From Chitinivibrionales bacterium (GTDB lineage: Bacteria; Fibrobacterota; Chitinivibrionia; Chitinivibrionales; JANQEN01): DNA of 32,498 nucleotides. Below, one piece after another: positions 16,614 through 27,385 of this stretch; the stretch's first letter is position 1, and each line of letters opens with the position of its first letter. The stretch is from positions 1-32,498 of the forward strand of contig JANQEN010000006.1 of assembly GCA_028278335.1 (NCBI GenBank), in the 5' to 3' direction. Both the position numbers and the translations under genes were made by a program. The notes beneath the pieces are model-generated. The model did not search any database. It was not told the origin of the DNA and saw nothing but the letters and a program-made list of their open reading frames with translations.

Positions 16614-18359
16614 CTAATATTTTCTTGGCTTCGGTTCCCAAATTGAGGTGTCAACAGATTTGTACTCTAACCGTACCTCATCTTTATTAAGGGATGCATA
16701 GGTATGTTTAAGAAAGTTTGCATCATCTCGGTCAGGAAAATCCTCCCGAGCATGGGCTCCCCTACTTTCCTGTCGATTATGTGCAGACACTGCAGTTATC
16801 AGAGAAAGATCTAATAGATTTTTCAGCTCCATTGTGTCCATGAGTTCGGTGTTGTATTTGGCGTTTGCATCTGAAACAGAAAGGTCCTTTGCATCTTCCC
16901 GAAGCTCTTTAATAGTCTCAATAGCATCAGCCATATCGTTACCATTGCGAAAGATACCGACACCATCCATCATGGTGTCGCGCATTTTTTTACGCAACAC
17001 ATCCTGTTTAACGTTGCTTGAGGAATTACTAAGATCAATGATCCGCTTTTTGGCTCTATCATCGGCATTAACAGGAATTGGTTGATGCTGCGCTCCTGCG
17101 GCAAATGAGGCTACTGATGATCCTGCCCGTTTGCCAAAAACAATAAGATCAACGAGGCTATTAGTTCCCAAACGATTTGCTCCATGGACTGACACACAGG
17201 CGCATTCTCCAGCTGCATACAGTCCTTCTACAATTGTCCCTTTGGTATCACCGAAGACTTGACCATTTACGTCAGTAGGGATCCCTCCCATACCGTAATG
17301 GGCAGTGGGCTGAACTGGAATGGGTGTGGTTATGGGATCGATATCCTGATAGGTTCGACAGAACTCAGTAATATCGGGAAGTTTCTTCTCTAATACCTCT
17401 TTGCCAAGATGGGTGGTGTCTAAATGAACATAATCATCTCCCTGTGGCTTTTTAAGGATACCCTTACCATTAAGAATTTCTGTGGTAATTGCCCGGGCAA
17501 TCATATCTCGCGGTGCAAGATCTAATAGCGTTGGTGCATAGCGTTCCATAAATCGCTCGCCATCGCAATTGCGCAAAATACCACCTTCACCGCGTACTCC
17601 TTCGGTGATAAGAATACCCATACCACGGATTCCAGTAGGATGAAATTGAAAAAACTCCATATCCTCCAGGGGTAATCCCTGTTGAGCAAGCACTGCGGGC
17701 CCATCACCGGTATTGGCAAAGGCATTAGAGGTTATCCGAAACATTCGCCCAAACCCTCCAGTGGCAAGCAATACAGCTTTTGCATGAAAGGTGTGTAACT
17801 CACCGGTGGCAAGATCATAGGCAACAATTCCCTGACAGGTGTTACCATCGATAAGCACATCAAGTAGATGAAACTCATTAAAAAAGGCAACCTTATTTTT
17901 GATGCATTGCTGATAGAGTGTTTGAAGGATCATGTGACCAGTTCTGTCCGCAGCATAACAGGAGCGACGAACCGCTGCTTCACCAAAATTGCGGGTATGG
18001 CCGCCAAAGCGGCGCTGGTCAATCTTTCCCTCCTCTGTGCGATTAAAGGGCAGGCCATTGTGCTCAAGATCATAGACTGAGTCAACAGCTTCGTTGGCCA
18101 AAATCATTGCAGCCTGCTGATCAACCAGATAGTCTCCTCCTTTAACGGTGTCAAAGGCATGCCACTCTGGTTTATCCTCCTCAAGATTTCCCAAGGCTGC
18201 ACCAATTCCTCCTTGAGCAGCACCGGTGTGACTACGCACTGGAAAGAGCTTGGATACCACCGCAATGTTCTTTACTTTTTTATTTCTACTCGCCTCTAAG
18301 GCAGCATATAGGCCCGCGCCTCCCGCACCGACAACAACCACATCCAATTCATGTTTCAA
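16614..18359 (-). CDS. sdhA: Succinate dehydrogenase/fumarate reductase flavoprotein subunit
   Basis: The 581-residue protein shows the dinucleotide motif [10 protein letters not shown] near 11-20, SHTGAAQGG with the flavinylated His44, the substrate-loop HPTGI and the C-terminal catalytic/capping segment with [10 protein letters not shown] and [17 protein letters not shown]. It oxidises succinate to fumarate, or the reverse, using covalently bound FAD. The length equals that of proteobacterial SdhA (about 588). It sits 21 bases after fumC and 31 before sdhB, so product and substrate enzymes share a transcript. Confidence 0.95.
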   Translation of the reverse strand: MKHELDVVVVGAGGAGLYAALEASRNKKVKNIAVVSKLFPVRSHTGAAQGGIGAALGNLEEDKPEWHAFDTVKGGDYLVDQQAAMILANEAVDSVYDLEHNGLPFNRTEEGKIDQRRFGGHTRNFGEAAVRRSCYAADRTGHMILQTLYQQCIKNKVAFFNEFHLLDVLIDGNTCQGIVAYDLATGELHTFHAKAVLLATGGFGRMFRITSNAFANTGDGPAVLAQQGLPLEDMEFFQFHPTGIRGMGILITEGVRGEGGILRNCDGERFMERYAPTLLDLAPRDMIARAITTEILNGKGILKKPQGDDYVHLDTTHLGKEVLEKKLPDITEFCRTYQDIDPITTPIPVQPTAHYGMGGIPTDVNGQVFGDTKGTIVEGLYAAGECACVSVHGANRLGTNSLVDLIVFGKRAGSSVASFAAGAQHQPIPVNADDRAKKRIIDLSNSSSNVKQDVLRKKMRDTMMDGVGIFRNGNDMADAIETIKELREDAKDLSVSDANAKYNTELMDTMELKNLLDLSLITAVSAHNRQESRGAHAREDFPDRDDANFLKHTYASLNKDEVRLEYKSVDTSIWEPKPRKY

Positions 18360-18380
18360 AAAACAGTCCTTTCCAATGAG

Positions 18381-19841
18381 TTACTCCTTAGGCCCTAGCA
18401 TGTTTTCCGGTTTTACCATGCGGTCATACTCTGCTTCTGTCAATAATTTAAGGGTAACCGCAGCTTCTTTGAGACTGCACTTATCAGCAAAGGCTTTCTT
18501 TGCGATTTGTGCAGCCTTATCATAACCGATATAGGGATTAAGCGCGGTTACCAACATTAATGAATTGTCTCGATAGGCTTCGATAGCCTCTTTGTTTGCT
18601 TCAATGCCAGCAATACATTTGTTCTCAAAGCTTGTGCATCCATCGGCAAGCAAGGTAATTGATTGCAGCACATTATAAATGATGACTGGTTTGCAAACAT
18701 TAAGCTCAAAATTACCGGAGGCACCGGCTATACTGACCGTGGTGTCATTGCCAATAATCTGAGCTGCAATCATGAGGAGTGCCTCTGATTGAGTTGGATT
18801 CACTTTACCCGGCATAATTGAACTACCCGGTTCATTGGCTGGCAGGGCGATCTCTCCTATGCCACAGCGCGGTCCCGACCCTAACCAGCGAATGTCGTTG
18901 GCAATTTTTGTAAGTGATACAGCCACTGTTTTTAAAGCGCCACTGGTCTCTACCAGTGCATCATGGGCTGCTAATCCTTCAAACTTGTTTTCTGCTGAGG
19001 TAAAGGAGTATCCAGTGAGCGTGGCAATTTTTTTTACCACACTCTCTGCAAACTGAGGATGTGTATTAAGGCCAGTTCCCACTGCAGTGCCTCCTATAGC
19101 AAGTGGGTAAAGTCGCTTGAGGCATTGTTTAATACGGTCATAACTGTATTTCAATTGTGTTACATAACCAGAGAACTCCTGACCAAGAGTGAGTGGCACC
19201 GCATCCATCAGGTGCGTTCGACCAATCTTGACAATAGAGTCAAACTCTTTGCTCTTCTTATCAAAGGCCAGCTCTAAGCTTTTAAGAGCTGGTAATAGTT
19301 TTTCTTGAATAGCAACCACTGTTGCCATATGCATAACAGCTGGAAAGGTATCATTGGAGGATTGTGATTTATTCACATCATCGTTGGGATGTATTGGCTT
19401 TTTACTTCCCCGTTCTCCCCCGGCAATCTCTATTGCTCGATTGGCAATGACCTCATTCAGATTCATGTTGGTTTGGGTGCCGCTGCCAGTTTGCCACACT
19501 CGCAAGGGAAATTGATTTGCATGGTAGCCTGCAATAATCTCCTCTGCAGCTTGAACAATCAATGAAGTCTTTGTATTGTCAAGTAAGCCTAGCTCATTAT
19601 TAACCTCTGCTGCAGCTTTTTTAAGAATTGCATAGGCTATAATGAACTCATGGGAAAAGGTCTCGGTACCGATATTGAAATTTATTAAGGAACGTGCTGT
19701 TTGTGCACCATAATAGCTATCACCGGGCACGTTAATGGAGCCCATGGTATCCTTTTCTATTCGATCTTTCACTACACTTTGATCCTTCAACGTTAAGTTT
19801 GATGAAAGTATTATCTCATTGTTAACTCTCTTTAAACTCAC
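18381..19841 (-). CDS. fumC: Class II fumarate hydratase
   Basis: The 486-residue protein has the class II signature [10 protein letters not shown] at 339-348, the catalytic His210 in [16 protein letters not shown] at 161-168 and [10 protein letters not shown] at 118-127. It interconverts fumarate and malate without an iron-sulfur cluster, so it tolerates oxygen. An extra 25 residues precede the usual RIEKDTMG start; the frame overlaps pntB by 20 bases, supporting translational coupling, though a later start is possible. Aspartase shares the fold, but the sequence follows fumarase throughout. Confidence 0.93.
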   Translation of the reverse strand: MSLKRVNNEIILSSNLTLKDQSVVKDRIEKDTMGSINVPGDSYYGAQTARSLINFNIGTETFSHEFIIAYAILKKAAAEVNNELGLLDNTKTSLIVQAAEEIIAGYHANQFPLRVWQTGSGTQTNMNLNEVIANRAIEIAGGERGSKKPIHPNDDVNKSQSSNDTFPAVMHMATVVAIQEKLLPALKSLELAFDKKSKEFDSIVKIGRTHLMDAVPLTLGQEFSGYVTQLKYSYDRIKQCLKRLYPLAIGGTAVGTGLNTHPQFAESVVKKIATLTGYSFTSAENKFEGLAAHDALVETSGALKTVAVSLTKIANDIRWLGSGPRCGIGEIALPANEPGSSIMPGKVNPTQSEALLMIAAQIIGNDTTVSIAGASGNFELNVCKPVIIYNVLQSITLLADGCTSFENKCIAGIEANKEAIEAYRDNSLMLVTALNPYIGYDKAAQIAKKAFADKCSLKEAAVTLKLLTEAEYDRMVKPENMLGPKE

Positions 19842-21207
19842 TAACTAAACTTTGAATGGTTGCCTTGGCATCACCAAAGATCATGCGGGTGTTATCCTTA
19901 AAAAAGAGTGGATTTTCAATACCGGCAAAGCCTGGATTCATTGATCGTTTGAGTACAAATACCGTACTTGCTTCATCAACATTGATTATAGGCATACCAT
20001 AAATCGGACTTGATTCATCTTCCCGCGCTGCAGGGTTGACCACATCATTAGCGCCAATCACAATACAGACATCTACCGTACTCATAATAGGATTAACGTC
20101 ATCCATCTCAAAGAGTTGCTCATAGGGAACATTGGCTTCGGCAAGAAGTACATTCATATGTCCAGGCATACGTCCAGCTACCGGATGTATTGCATAGCGC
20201 ACTTCTGCACCATTTTCCTCAAGTAAATCGCCCAATTCACGAACTGTATGCTGCGCCTGAGCCACGGCCATGCCATAACCTGGGACAACAACCACATTTC
20301 GTGCAGCCTCCAATACGAGGTATGCATCACTGACTGATACTGCTTTAGCTTCTTTTTTCTCTCCGGGCCCACTTTTTTTAGTGGTTACCGCACCAAATCC
20401 GCCAAAGAGGACATTGGCTAAAGAGCGGTTCATCGCTTTACACATAACATTCGTTAAGATAATACCGCTGGCACCAACCAAGGCACCGGAAACAATAAGC
20501 ACATTATTACCAATGACAAACCCTGCAGCACAGGCTGCAAGGCCGGAGTAGCTATTTAACAGTGAGATCACCACCGGCATGTCAGCTCCACCAATAGCAA
20601 TCACCGAAAGAACCCCAAGGACAAGAGCCAATCCAATAATTTCATATATCGTGTTATATTTATATTGAACATTTCCGGTCACTACAAAGAAAACTCCCAA
20701 TCCAATCAATGCTAAAAGAATAAGTGTGTTTACAATCTGTTGACCTGGATAGAGTACTGGTTTTCCGGTTACCTTACCCGCCAGTTTACCATAGGCAATA
20801 CAACTTCCCGAGAAACAGACACCTCCAATAAGCACTGCAAGAAAAATGGGAATTGCAGTGGCAATTGGCGCTCCATTGTCTTGATGAAAGGCAATAAACC
20901 CAACAAGCACGCTTGCCAACCCACCAAAACCATTAAAGAGGGCTACCATCTCGGGCATGGCTGTCATTTGCACTTTAGTTGCAAAAAGAAGACCTATGGC
21001 AGAACCAATAGTTATTCCTATCAAAATCCATTTGTAATCAAGCTTACCAGCAAACAAGGTCACCACAATGGCAATGAGCATTCCAAAAAAAGAGACCAGA
21101 TTTCCCTGTCGCGCTGTGTCGGGCTTATTGAGCATCTTTAGTCCAAAGATAAAGAGCATTGCTGCAACGATATACCCAAAATCGATCAATTCTTTGCTCA
21201 GTATCAT
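19822..21207 (-). CDS. pntB: NAD(P) transhydrogenase subunit beta
   Basis: The 461-residue protein has an N-terminal block of eight or nine membrane helices (1 to about 270) and a C-terminal NADP(H)-binding dIII domain with [13 protein letters not shown] near 305-320 and [10 protein letters not shown]. It completes the proton-translocating transhydrogenase that makes NADPH from NADH. It starts in an ATGA overlap with pntAB (stop at 21204, start at 21207). Confidence 0.95.
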   Translation of the reverse strand: MILSKELIDFGYIVAAMLFIFGLKMLNKPDTARQGNLVSFFGMLIAIVVTLFAGKLDYKWILIGITIGSAIGLLFATKVQMTAMPEMVALFNGFGGLASVLVGFIAFHQDNGAPIATAIPIFLAVLIGGVCFSGSCIAYGKLAGKVTGKPVLYPGQQIVNTLILLALIGLGVFFVVTGNVQYKYNTIYEIIGLALVLGVLSVIAIGGADMPVVISLLNSYSGLAACAAGFVIGNNVLIVSGALVGASGIILTNVMCKAMNRSLANVLFGGFGAVTTKKSGPGEKKEAKAVSVSDAYLVLEAARNVVVVPGYGMAVAQAQHTVRELGDLLEENGAEVRYAIHPVAGRMPGHMNVLLAEANVPYEQLFEMDDVNPIMSTVDVCIVIGANDVVNPAAREDESSPIYGMPIINVDEASTVFVLKRSMNPGFAGIENPLFFKDNTRMIFGDAKATIQSLVSEFKES

Positions 21208-21488
21208 TGTTTGTTCTCACCTTTCTTCTTAAACATTGCAAGCATTCTGTTGGTTACCACATAACCACCAACAACATTTATCGTTGCAAAAATAACCGCA
21301 GCAGTGCCAATAATCGTGCTCAAGAGATCATTTTCTAAATGGTTGAGTGCTAAAAGCGCACCCACTATGGTGATACCAGAAATAGCATTACTCCCTGACA
21401 TAAGAGGAGTATGCAATTGTGACGGCACCTTTGTTATCAGTTCAATACCCAATAATATGGAAAGAAGAAATACAAAGATCAGCAACAT
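21204..21488 (-). CDS. pntAB: NAD(P) transhydrogenase alpha subunit, membrane part (PntAB)
   Basis: The 94-residue protein contains three membrane helices (about 2-18, 33-52 and 57-80) and the conserved THPLMSGSNAISGI-like segment, here HTPLMSGSNAISGITIVG. This corresponds to the C-terminal membrane region of fused PntA. The split arrangement pntAA-pntAB-pntB is common. It lies 10 bases after pntAA and ends in TGA overlapping the pntB ATG, which shows that TGA works as a stop here. Confidence 0.93.
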   Translation of the reverse strand: MLLIFVFLLSILLGIELITKVPSQLHTPLMSGSNAISGITIVGALLALNHLENDLLSTIIGTAAVIFATINVVGGYVVTNRMLAMFKKKGENKQ

Positions 21489-21498
21489 GAGAAACTCC

Positions 21499-22635
21499 TC
21501 ACTTTGAATAAAATTTCAATACTTGTTCATTGCAGATAACACCTTCATTGGTAAGAAGGCAACCTGTAACAATTTCGTCATCTATTGCCAAGGAGAATTG
21601 CTTCTCCTCTTTATTCCAGAATTCACTAATAAAATTGAACATGTTGGCTGAATACATTTGACTTGCATTTACCGATACTGTTGAGGGAAGATTGGATACA
21701 CCAATAATTATTTTCCCCTCAATTTCAACCTCTTTATCTACAGCTGACCCAGCGATATTTCCACCATTAGCAACAGCCATATCCACCAACACACTTCCCG
21801 GTTTCATCCCCTTGACCATCTCCTCGGTAACAATAAGAGGAGCTTTTTTGCCTGGTATTTGTGCTGTGGTAATAACGATATCCGCATTTGCACAGACCTT
21901 GGCCAATCCCTGTCGCTGTTTCTCTAACTGTTCTGGTGTCAATGCCTTGGCATAGCCGTCCTTGGTTTGACCGGTTTCACCGAGATCTATCTTTACAAAT
22001 CGGCCACCCAGTGATTGTACCTGCTCTGCTACCACCTCCCGTGTGTCAAAGGCCTCCACGCGAGCACCCAGTCGTTTTGCCGTCGCAATCGCTTGGAGTC
22101 CTGCAACACCAGCGCCAATAATAAAAACACGGGCCGGTGCAATAGTGCCTGCTGGTGTCATCATCATAGGAAGTATTTTCTGGATTCGCTGTGATGCAAT
22201 GATCACCATGGCATATCCAGCAAGGTTTGCCTGACTACTGAGCACATCCATTTTCTGTGCGCGGGTGATGCGGGGAATCATCTCAATGCTTATTGCTCTA
22301 ACGTTTCTTTCTGCACAATACTCAATCAACTCTTTATTATTGTAAGGGTCAAAAAAGCTTACTACAACACATCCCTCTTTGAGTTGATCAATCATCTCTC
22401 TATCCGGTGTACTGATACACAAGACTAAATCAGTCGTGCTCAAAACCTCCTGCCTTGAAGAATTTACCTGAGCACCAGCGTCTTGATACTGTTGATCTGC
22501 GACATCAATGCCTTTACCCAAACCTGACTCAACAACTACCTCTAAATTCAAGGCAATTAATTTCTTTATATGTTCAGGAGTAAGGACAGCTCTCTTCTCA
22601 AGATCGGTTACTTCATTGGGAACACCAATAATCAT
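21499..22635 (-). CDS. pntAA: NAD(P) transhydrogenase alpha subunit, NAD-binding part (PntAA)
   Basis: The 378-residue soluble dI subunit begins MIIGVPNE, as alanine-dehydrogenase/PntA proteins do. It has the NAD-binding GAGVAG at 174-179 with D197 after the second strand, RITRAQKMDVLSSQANLAGY (122-141), and the mobile-loop area GYAKALT. It hands hydride from NADH to PntB. First gene of the minus-strand operon. Stop is TGA, directly before pntAB's ribosome binding region GGAG. Confidence 0.95.
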   Translation of the reverse strand: MIIGVPNEVTDLEKRAVLTPEHIKKLIALNLEVVVESGLGKGIDVADQQYQDAGAQVNSSRQEVLSTTDLVLCISTPDREMIDQLKEGCVVVSFFDPYNNKELIEYCAERNVRAISIEMIPRITRAQKMDVLSSQANLAGYAMVIIASQRIQKILPMMMTPAGTIAPARVFIIGAGVAGLQAIATAKRLGARVEAFDTREVVAEQVQSLGGRFVKIDLGETGQTKDGYAKALTPEQLEKQRQGLAKVCANADIVITTAQIPGKKAPLIVTEEMVKGMKPGSVLVDMAVANGGNIAGSAVDKEVEIEGKIIIGVSNLPSTVSVNASQMYSANMFNFISEFWNKEEKQFSLAIDDEIVTGCLLTNEGVICNEQVLKFYSK

Positions 22636-22767
22636 AGACCAAATCCTTTTTATTCAAGGTAATCTCTAAAAAATCATTGCTGATTTATTAGATTTTACCT
22701 TAATGGTTGTATAACAATTGGAGCTATACAAATAGCAAATATCCTGCCACACATTTTTTTTGCTCTG

Positions 22768-22796
22768 TTGACCGGATTGATATTATAAATTAAATT
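22768..22796 (+). promoter_or_regulatory. Weak sigma-70-like promoter candidate
   Basis: TTGACC (22768-22773), a 17-nt spacer and TAAATT (22791-22796) lie in the 263-base divergent space between pntAA and the flavoprotein gene at 22899. The -10 box matches only four of six positions, so this is a suggestion only. Confidence 0.25.
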
Positions 22797-22898
22797 ATTA
22801 CCATACACTGTGTTATAGATTGACAGCGAATTATTTTCGATAATCAACCGTAAATACCGCACCCGTTGCTAGCATACAATTTATCGTAAGAATATCCC

Positions 22899-24599
22899 AT
22901 GGCTGATACACATCTGTTCGATTTGCAAAGAGACGTCCCCTGCATGTTCGCCTGTCCTGCTCAGACAAATGTTCCCGAGTATATAGGGGCAATTACCAAA
23001 GAGCAATTCGACCACTCCTATTTTATCAACCAAGCTAAAAATCTCTTTCCCGGATCCTTGGGCCGTGTTTGCACAAGACCTTGCGAGGATGCATGTAGGC
23101 ATGGCTATGAGGGGTATGGTGATCCTGTTTCCATATGTCGACTGAAACGAAGTGGTGATGATTATAAAAAAAAGAATCTCTCGCCAATAAAAAAAGAATC
23201 TAAAACAGGAAAAACAGTTGCCATTGTTGGTGCTGGGCCAACTGGTCTTGCTGCTGCCCGCGATCTGCTTTTGCTTGGTCATAAGGTTACTCTTTTTGAG
23301 GCTTCAGATCAATTGGGTGGTATGCTTTCCTTGGCTATTCCAGAATTTAGACTCCCCCGCTCTGTAATTGAGGATGACCTTGCCCATGTACTTGCTTTAG
23401 AACCGACCCTTCGTCTTAATACGACACTCGGTAAGGATATCACTTTGAATGCCCTGCTCAAAGATTTTGATGCGACACTATTAGCCTTGGGATGTCAAAA
23501 ACCAATACAGATGAGAATACCCGGTGAGTCTTTGGCTAATGTTTATCATGGCCTTGATTTTGTTATCGCTGTTAATCAGGGAAAAAAGCCAAATGTTGGG
23601 AATAGAGCGTTAGTCATTGGTGGTGGATATACTGCAGTAGATTGTGCACGAATGCTTCGAAGACTGGGTGTCGAAAAGGTCACCGTTGCCTATAGACGCA
23701 CACCTAAGGAGATCTCCATTGATAAGGAAGAGATTGATCATCTGGAGTTAGAAGAGGTGGAGATGAAGTATTTGACTACCGTGACTGCTTTAATCTCCGA
23801 TGATGATAATCGTTTAAACAAGGTTGAATTAGCAAGAACCAAATTACAGAGTAATAGAGTAACCATATTAGAAGAATCAAAATATCATAGGGAGTTTGAT
23901 TCGGTCTTTATCTGCATTGGTCAATCTCCGCAAAGTAAACCCTTTATAACACCCTCTTTTGCCAATTACTTTGATAAAGAGTGGCTTACGACTGATTCAA
24001 AGAGTGGCATGACAAAAAGAAAGGGACTTTTTGGTGCGGGAGATTACACCAATGGGACTCGTAGTATTATCGATGCTGTGGCAGATGGTCGAAAAGTAGC
24101 TCAGTCGATTAACTCATTCCTGAGAAAAGCGGCTCCACAGCCGCCGGTGGTATCAATCAGAGCAACAACAAACTCCAAACGGAAACGTTCCTACGACTTC
24201 ATTCCAAAAACAGTTGAACAAACAACGCCCTTTGACGGAAAAATCACTTTAAAAAAAGAGGTCAACAAGGGATTTACCACCAAGGAAAGTACTACAGAAA
24301 GCCTACGATGCTATCTGTGTAACCTTCACTATGAAATTAATATTGAAAACTGCATTTATTGCATGCGTTGTATTGATGAAGCACCCATTGATTGCATTAA
24401 GCAGATAAAATCACTGAGTGATTATAAGGAGGGCAAACAGACCTATGTGGAAGCAGAAACCTGGGACGAAATTGCAATGATATACATTGATAATAACAAG
24501 TGCGTACGGTGCGGGAAATGTTTGGATGTGTGCCCAACCCGATGCATTTCCGTATCGAAATACACCTTAGTTGATCCTCTCTTTGGAGAAAAGGCCTGA
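22899..24599 (+). CDS. GltD-like NAD(P)H:ferredoxin oxidoreductase with ferredoxin domains
   Basis: The 566-residue protein has three parts. The N-terminal Fe-S helical domain carries C15, C19, C58, C62, C66 and C80. An FAD/NAD(P) domain of the glutamate-synthase small-subunit type has GAGPTG at 111-116 and GGGYTAVDCARML for the second nucleotide. From about residue 470 a two-cluster ferredoxin holds C-x-x-C-x-x-C (CIYCMRC) and CVRCGKCLDVCP. Upstream of korAB, it most likely passes electrons between ferredoxin and NAD(P)H for the 2-oxoacid oxidoreductase. Its TGA stop overlaps the next ATG by one base. Confidence 0.88.
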   Translation: MADTHLFDLQRDVPCMFACPAQTNVPEYIGAITKEQFDHSYFINQAKNLFPGSLGRVCTRPCEDACRHGYEGYGDPVSICRLKRSGDDYKKKNLSPIKKESKTGKTVAIVGAGPTGLAAARDLLLLGHKVTLFEASDQLGGMLSLAIPEFRLPRSVIEDDLAHVLALEPTLRLNTTLGKDITLNALLKDFDATLLALGCQKPIQMRIPGESLANVYHGLDFVIAVNQGKKPNVGNRALVIGGGYTAVDCARMLRRLGVEKVTVAYRRTPKEISIDKEEIDHLELEEVEMKYLTTVTALISDDDNRLNKVELARTKLQSNRVTILEESKYHREFDSVFICIGQSPQSKPFITPSFANYFDKEWLTTDSKSGMTKRKGLFGAGDYTNGTRSIIDAVADGRKVAQSINSFLRKAAPQPPVVSIRATTNSKRKRSYDFIPKTVEQTTPFDGKITLKKEVNKGFTTKESTTESLRCYLCNLHYEINIENCIYCMRCIDEAPIDCIKQIKSLSDYKEGKQTYVEAETWDEIAMIYIDNNKCVRCGKCLDVCPTRCISVSKYTLVDPLFGEKA

Positions 24600-25609
24600 T
24601 GAAGAAGCAACGTATTGTAATAGTTGGTAGCGGTGCAGCAGGAAGCCATGCAGCTTTTAAAATTCGCTCCTATGCAAACGATGCGAACATCACGTTAATC
24701 AGTAAAGAACCCCACCATTGCTATTATAAATACAAGCTAACCAAGTATCTTAATGGCTCCTTAAAAAAGGAATTACTCTTTGACAGTCGACTTCAGAACT
24801 TTACCGAACAGGATATTACCCTTCGGCTTTCGCAGCGAGTTTCCAAAATAGACCGACAAAACAGATCTCTTTATCTGGCACACAAAGAGAAAATCTCCTA
24901 CGATAAGTTATTGATTGCGACCGGGGTAAAACCCTACGTACCTTCTGCGTACCATTCTTTTACTCAGCACTTTACCCTCTTTAACAACCTTGAAGATGTA
25001 GAGCTATTACTTGCCAATCAAAAAGCTCTTAAAAAGCCACTTATCCTTGCTGGTGGACTCACACCGGTCCAATTGGCTTTGGCCCTTGATTCCATGGGCT
25101 CCAAGGTTGATTATCTCATGTTTAAAAAGAGAACAAAGATTGTACTTGGTGAAGAACAATCTTTAGAAAAGACCGTGTCCATACTCAAGAATAGTGGAGT
25201 ACGGTACCTAGAGGATTGTGAAATCAAAGGTATTGTAAAAAAAGATCATGGTTATACTGTTACATACACTAATGGAAGTAGCAAGAGCTATTCAATCATT
25301 TTCTCACTTTTTGGCGTAGAATCAAATACTCGCTTAGCAGAAGAGTCGGGTATTGAGTGTGAAAAGGGCATCTTGGTTGATGAACATTTTAGAACCAATG
25401 ATAAATATATCTATGCTGCCGGCGATTGCGCTCAAATCTATAATCCTAAATTACGGGATTATTGGGTAAATTTTGGCTGGCCCAATGCTGTTGTTCAGGG
25501 TATGATTGCAGCAAAAAATATCTGTGGCATGAAGGTTGCCTATGATACAAATCAGGTAAATGTTTTTGATGTTAAGGGAGAAAGGATTCGCTTCCGTAAC
25601 TGGGAGTAG
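24599..25609 (+). CDS. FAD-dependent NAD(P)H oxidoreductase (NADH:rubredoxin-reductase-like)
   Basis: The 336-residue protein starts with FAD motif IVIVGSGAAGSHAA (6-19), has LLIATGVKPYVP near 104-115, an altered NAD-binding motif (LAGGLTPVQLALAL instead of GGGxxGxE) and the second FAD motif YIYAAGDCAQI. It resembles rubredoxin or ferredoxin reductases and the FAD part of nitrite reductase. The changed NAD motif makes the electron donor uncertain. Overlapping the previous stop by one base, it is part of the kor operon and may form a complex with the GltD-like protein. Confidence 0.82.
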   Translation: MKKQRIVIVGSGAAGSHAAFKIRSYANDANITLISKEPHHCYYKYKLTKYLNGSLKKELLFDSRLQNFTEQDITLRLSQRVSKIDRQNRSLYLAHKEKISYDKLLIATGVKPYVPSAYHSFTQHFTLFNNLEDVELLLANQKALKKPLILAGGLTPVQLALALDSMGSKVDYLMFKKRTKIVLGEEQSLEKTVSILKNSGVRYLEDCEIKGIVKKDHGYTVTYTNGSSKSYSIIFSLFGVESNTRLAEESGIECEKGILVDEHFRTNDKYIYAAGDCAQIYNPKLRDYWVNFGWPNAVVQGMIAAKNICGMKVAYDTNQVNVFDVKGERIRFRNWE

Positions 25610-25630
25610 GAAAATATAATAAATAGTTCT

Positions 25631-27385
25631 ATGGATATCACAATAAAATTTAGTGGAACAGCAGGACAGGGCATACAAACGATCGGCGATGTTCTAACCA
25701 ACACCGCCGCATCGACCGGTATTCATGTACTTAACTTCCGCAGTTACGGTGCCGAGATTCGAGCTCGTGGTAATAGTGATGCCACAGTTCGCCTTTCCAA
25801 CACACCAGTTTCATCCTTTACCGATGACATTGATGTTCTCGTCTCCACCCAACGAAATGCCTCTATTGTTTGGGCCTCAGCGGTTAAACAGGATAGTATT
25901 ATCATTTTTGATAACGATCCCAAACAGGTCTTTGACGAAAAGGATAGTTTTTTAGCTAAGCTCCCTCCGGGAGTGACGCTCTGCGGTGTACCCTTAACCC
26001 TCTTTTCTCAAGAAATTACCGGAGCATCAAAGGGTAAAAACATCGCTGCTTTGGGAGCACTCATCTATGTGCTTGACATCCCCCTAGAATCTTGTGAAGC
26101 GGAAATCGCCCGATTCTGGAAACGTAAAGGCGATTTGTTTGTAAAAAACAACTGTGCAATTTTAAGAAAAGCCTATGAGTATTGTCAAACTGAGTACCTT
26201 ACTGAATCATATAGAAAAAAGATTAAGGTCACTGGAAAAGGCTTTCCCGTACTTTCTGGAAACCAAGCGGTGGCCAAAGGAGCCCTTGCAGCAAAATGTT
26301 CGATCTATGCCGGGTATCCCATAACACCGGCAACTCCCATTTTTGAAATGCTGGCCAAAGAGTTGCCTGCACAAAAGGGCAAAGTAATCCAAACCGAAGA
26401 TGAGATATCAGCCATTAGCGTTGTCTTAGGCGCATCATTCACCGGAGCCCGCTCAATGACTGCAACCTCCGGTCCCGGATTCTCCCTGATGATAGAACAG
26501 ATTGGCCTATCCAGCATGGCAGAGGTGCCCTGTGTCATTGTTTGTGTTCAGCGTGGTGGTCCATCAACAGGTCTGCCAACAAAGACTGAGCAGAGTGATC
26601 TCAATATTGCACTCTATGGTGGTCATGGTGACACAACGCGGATTATTTTAGCTCCCACCAATGTGTCCGAATGCTATAGCTGCGCTATAAAAGCCTTTGA
26701 CTATGCTCAGCGGTATCAAATGCCTGTTATTCTTCTGTCGGACTTTTTTCTTGCCAATCGTCGTGAAACAATCCACGAAACCTTTAAGAAACCGAAAAAA
26801 ACCGATACACTAGTAAAACCAAAGTCAAGCACTCAAAAGAGCTTCAAACGCTTTAAAAATACCAAAAATGGTATTTCGCCAATGCCTATCCCCGGCACCG
26901 AAGGATTCTATTACACAACAACTGGTTTAGAGCACAATGAGTCAGGCACACCAGTGTACGATCCTGAAAATCATCTAGCTCAAACAGATAAGCGATTTAG
27001 AAAGCTAAAAACAGCTCTACAGGAAATAAATGATGCAGAAATAATTGGTGATCCAAAGGCAAAAATTGGGATAGTCAGCTGGGGTTCAACTACCGGCGCT
27101 GTATTAGAGGCCATGTCATTAGCGCAAAGCAAGGGCATCTCCATAAAGGTATTAAAGACTACCGTATTATGGCCACTTCCAGAAAACAGCATTAAAGAGC
27201 TGTTTTCTTCAGTTGAAAAAGTGCTTATTCCGGAAATGAACTACCAGGGGCAATTGGCCTCTTTGCTGACCTTTGTTGAGGCAGATAAAATTATCCGGTT
27301 TAATGTTATTAGTGGGATCCCCTTAACCTCCATTGACATTATGCAACAGATTGAAAAGGTGAATGATGTTTTACGAAAAGAATAA
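25631..27385 (+). CDS. korA: 2-oxoacid:ferredoxin oxidoreductase, fused gamma-alpha subunit
   Basis: The 584-residue protein fuses a gamma domain (1 to about 190, FSGTAGQGIQTIGDV at 7-21) with an alpha domain from about 205. The alpha domain holds YPITPAT at 229-235, SGPGFSLM near 280-287 and RGGPSTGLPTKTEQSDL at 308-324, the signature of the 2-oxoglutarate/2-oxoacid type. With KorB it decarboxylates 2-oxoglutarate (or a related 2-oxoacid) to the acyl-CoA, reducing ferredoxin. Neighbouring fumC and sdhAB favour 2-oxoglutarate. It overlaps korB by 23 bases. Confidence 0.9.
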   Translation: MDITIKFSGTAGQGIQTIGDVLTNTAASTGIHVLNFRSYGAEIRARGNSDATVRLSNTPVSSFTDDIDVLVSTQRNASIVWASAVKQDSIIIFDNDPKQVFDEKDSFLAKLPPGVTLCGVPLTLFSQEITGASKGKNIAALGALIYVLDIPLESCEAEIARFWKRKGDLFVKNNCAILRKAYEYCQTEYLTESYRKKIKVTGKGFPVLSGNQAVAKGALAAKCSIYAGYPITPATPIFEMLAKELPAQKGKVIQTEDEISAISVVLGASFTGARSMTATSGPGFSLMIEQIGLSSMAEVPCVIVCVQRGGPSTGLPTKTEQSDLNIALYGGHGDTTRIILAPTNVSECYSCAIKAFDYAQRYQMPVILLSDFFLANRRETIHETFKKPKKTDTLVKPKSSTQKSFKRFKNTKNGISPMPIPGTEGFYYTTTGLEHNESGTPVYDPENHLAQTDKRFRKLKTALQEINDAEIIGDPKAKIGIVSWGSTTGAVLEAMSLAQSKGISIKVLKTTVLWPLPENSIKELFSSVEKVLIPEMNYQGQLASLLTFVEADKIIRFNVISGIPLTSIDIMQQIEKVNDVLRKE

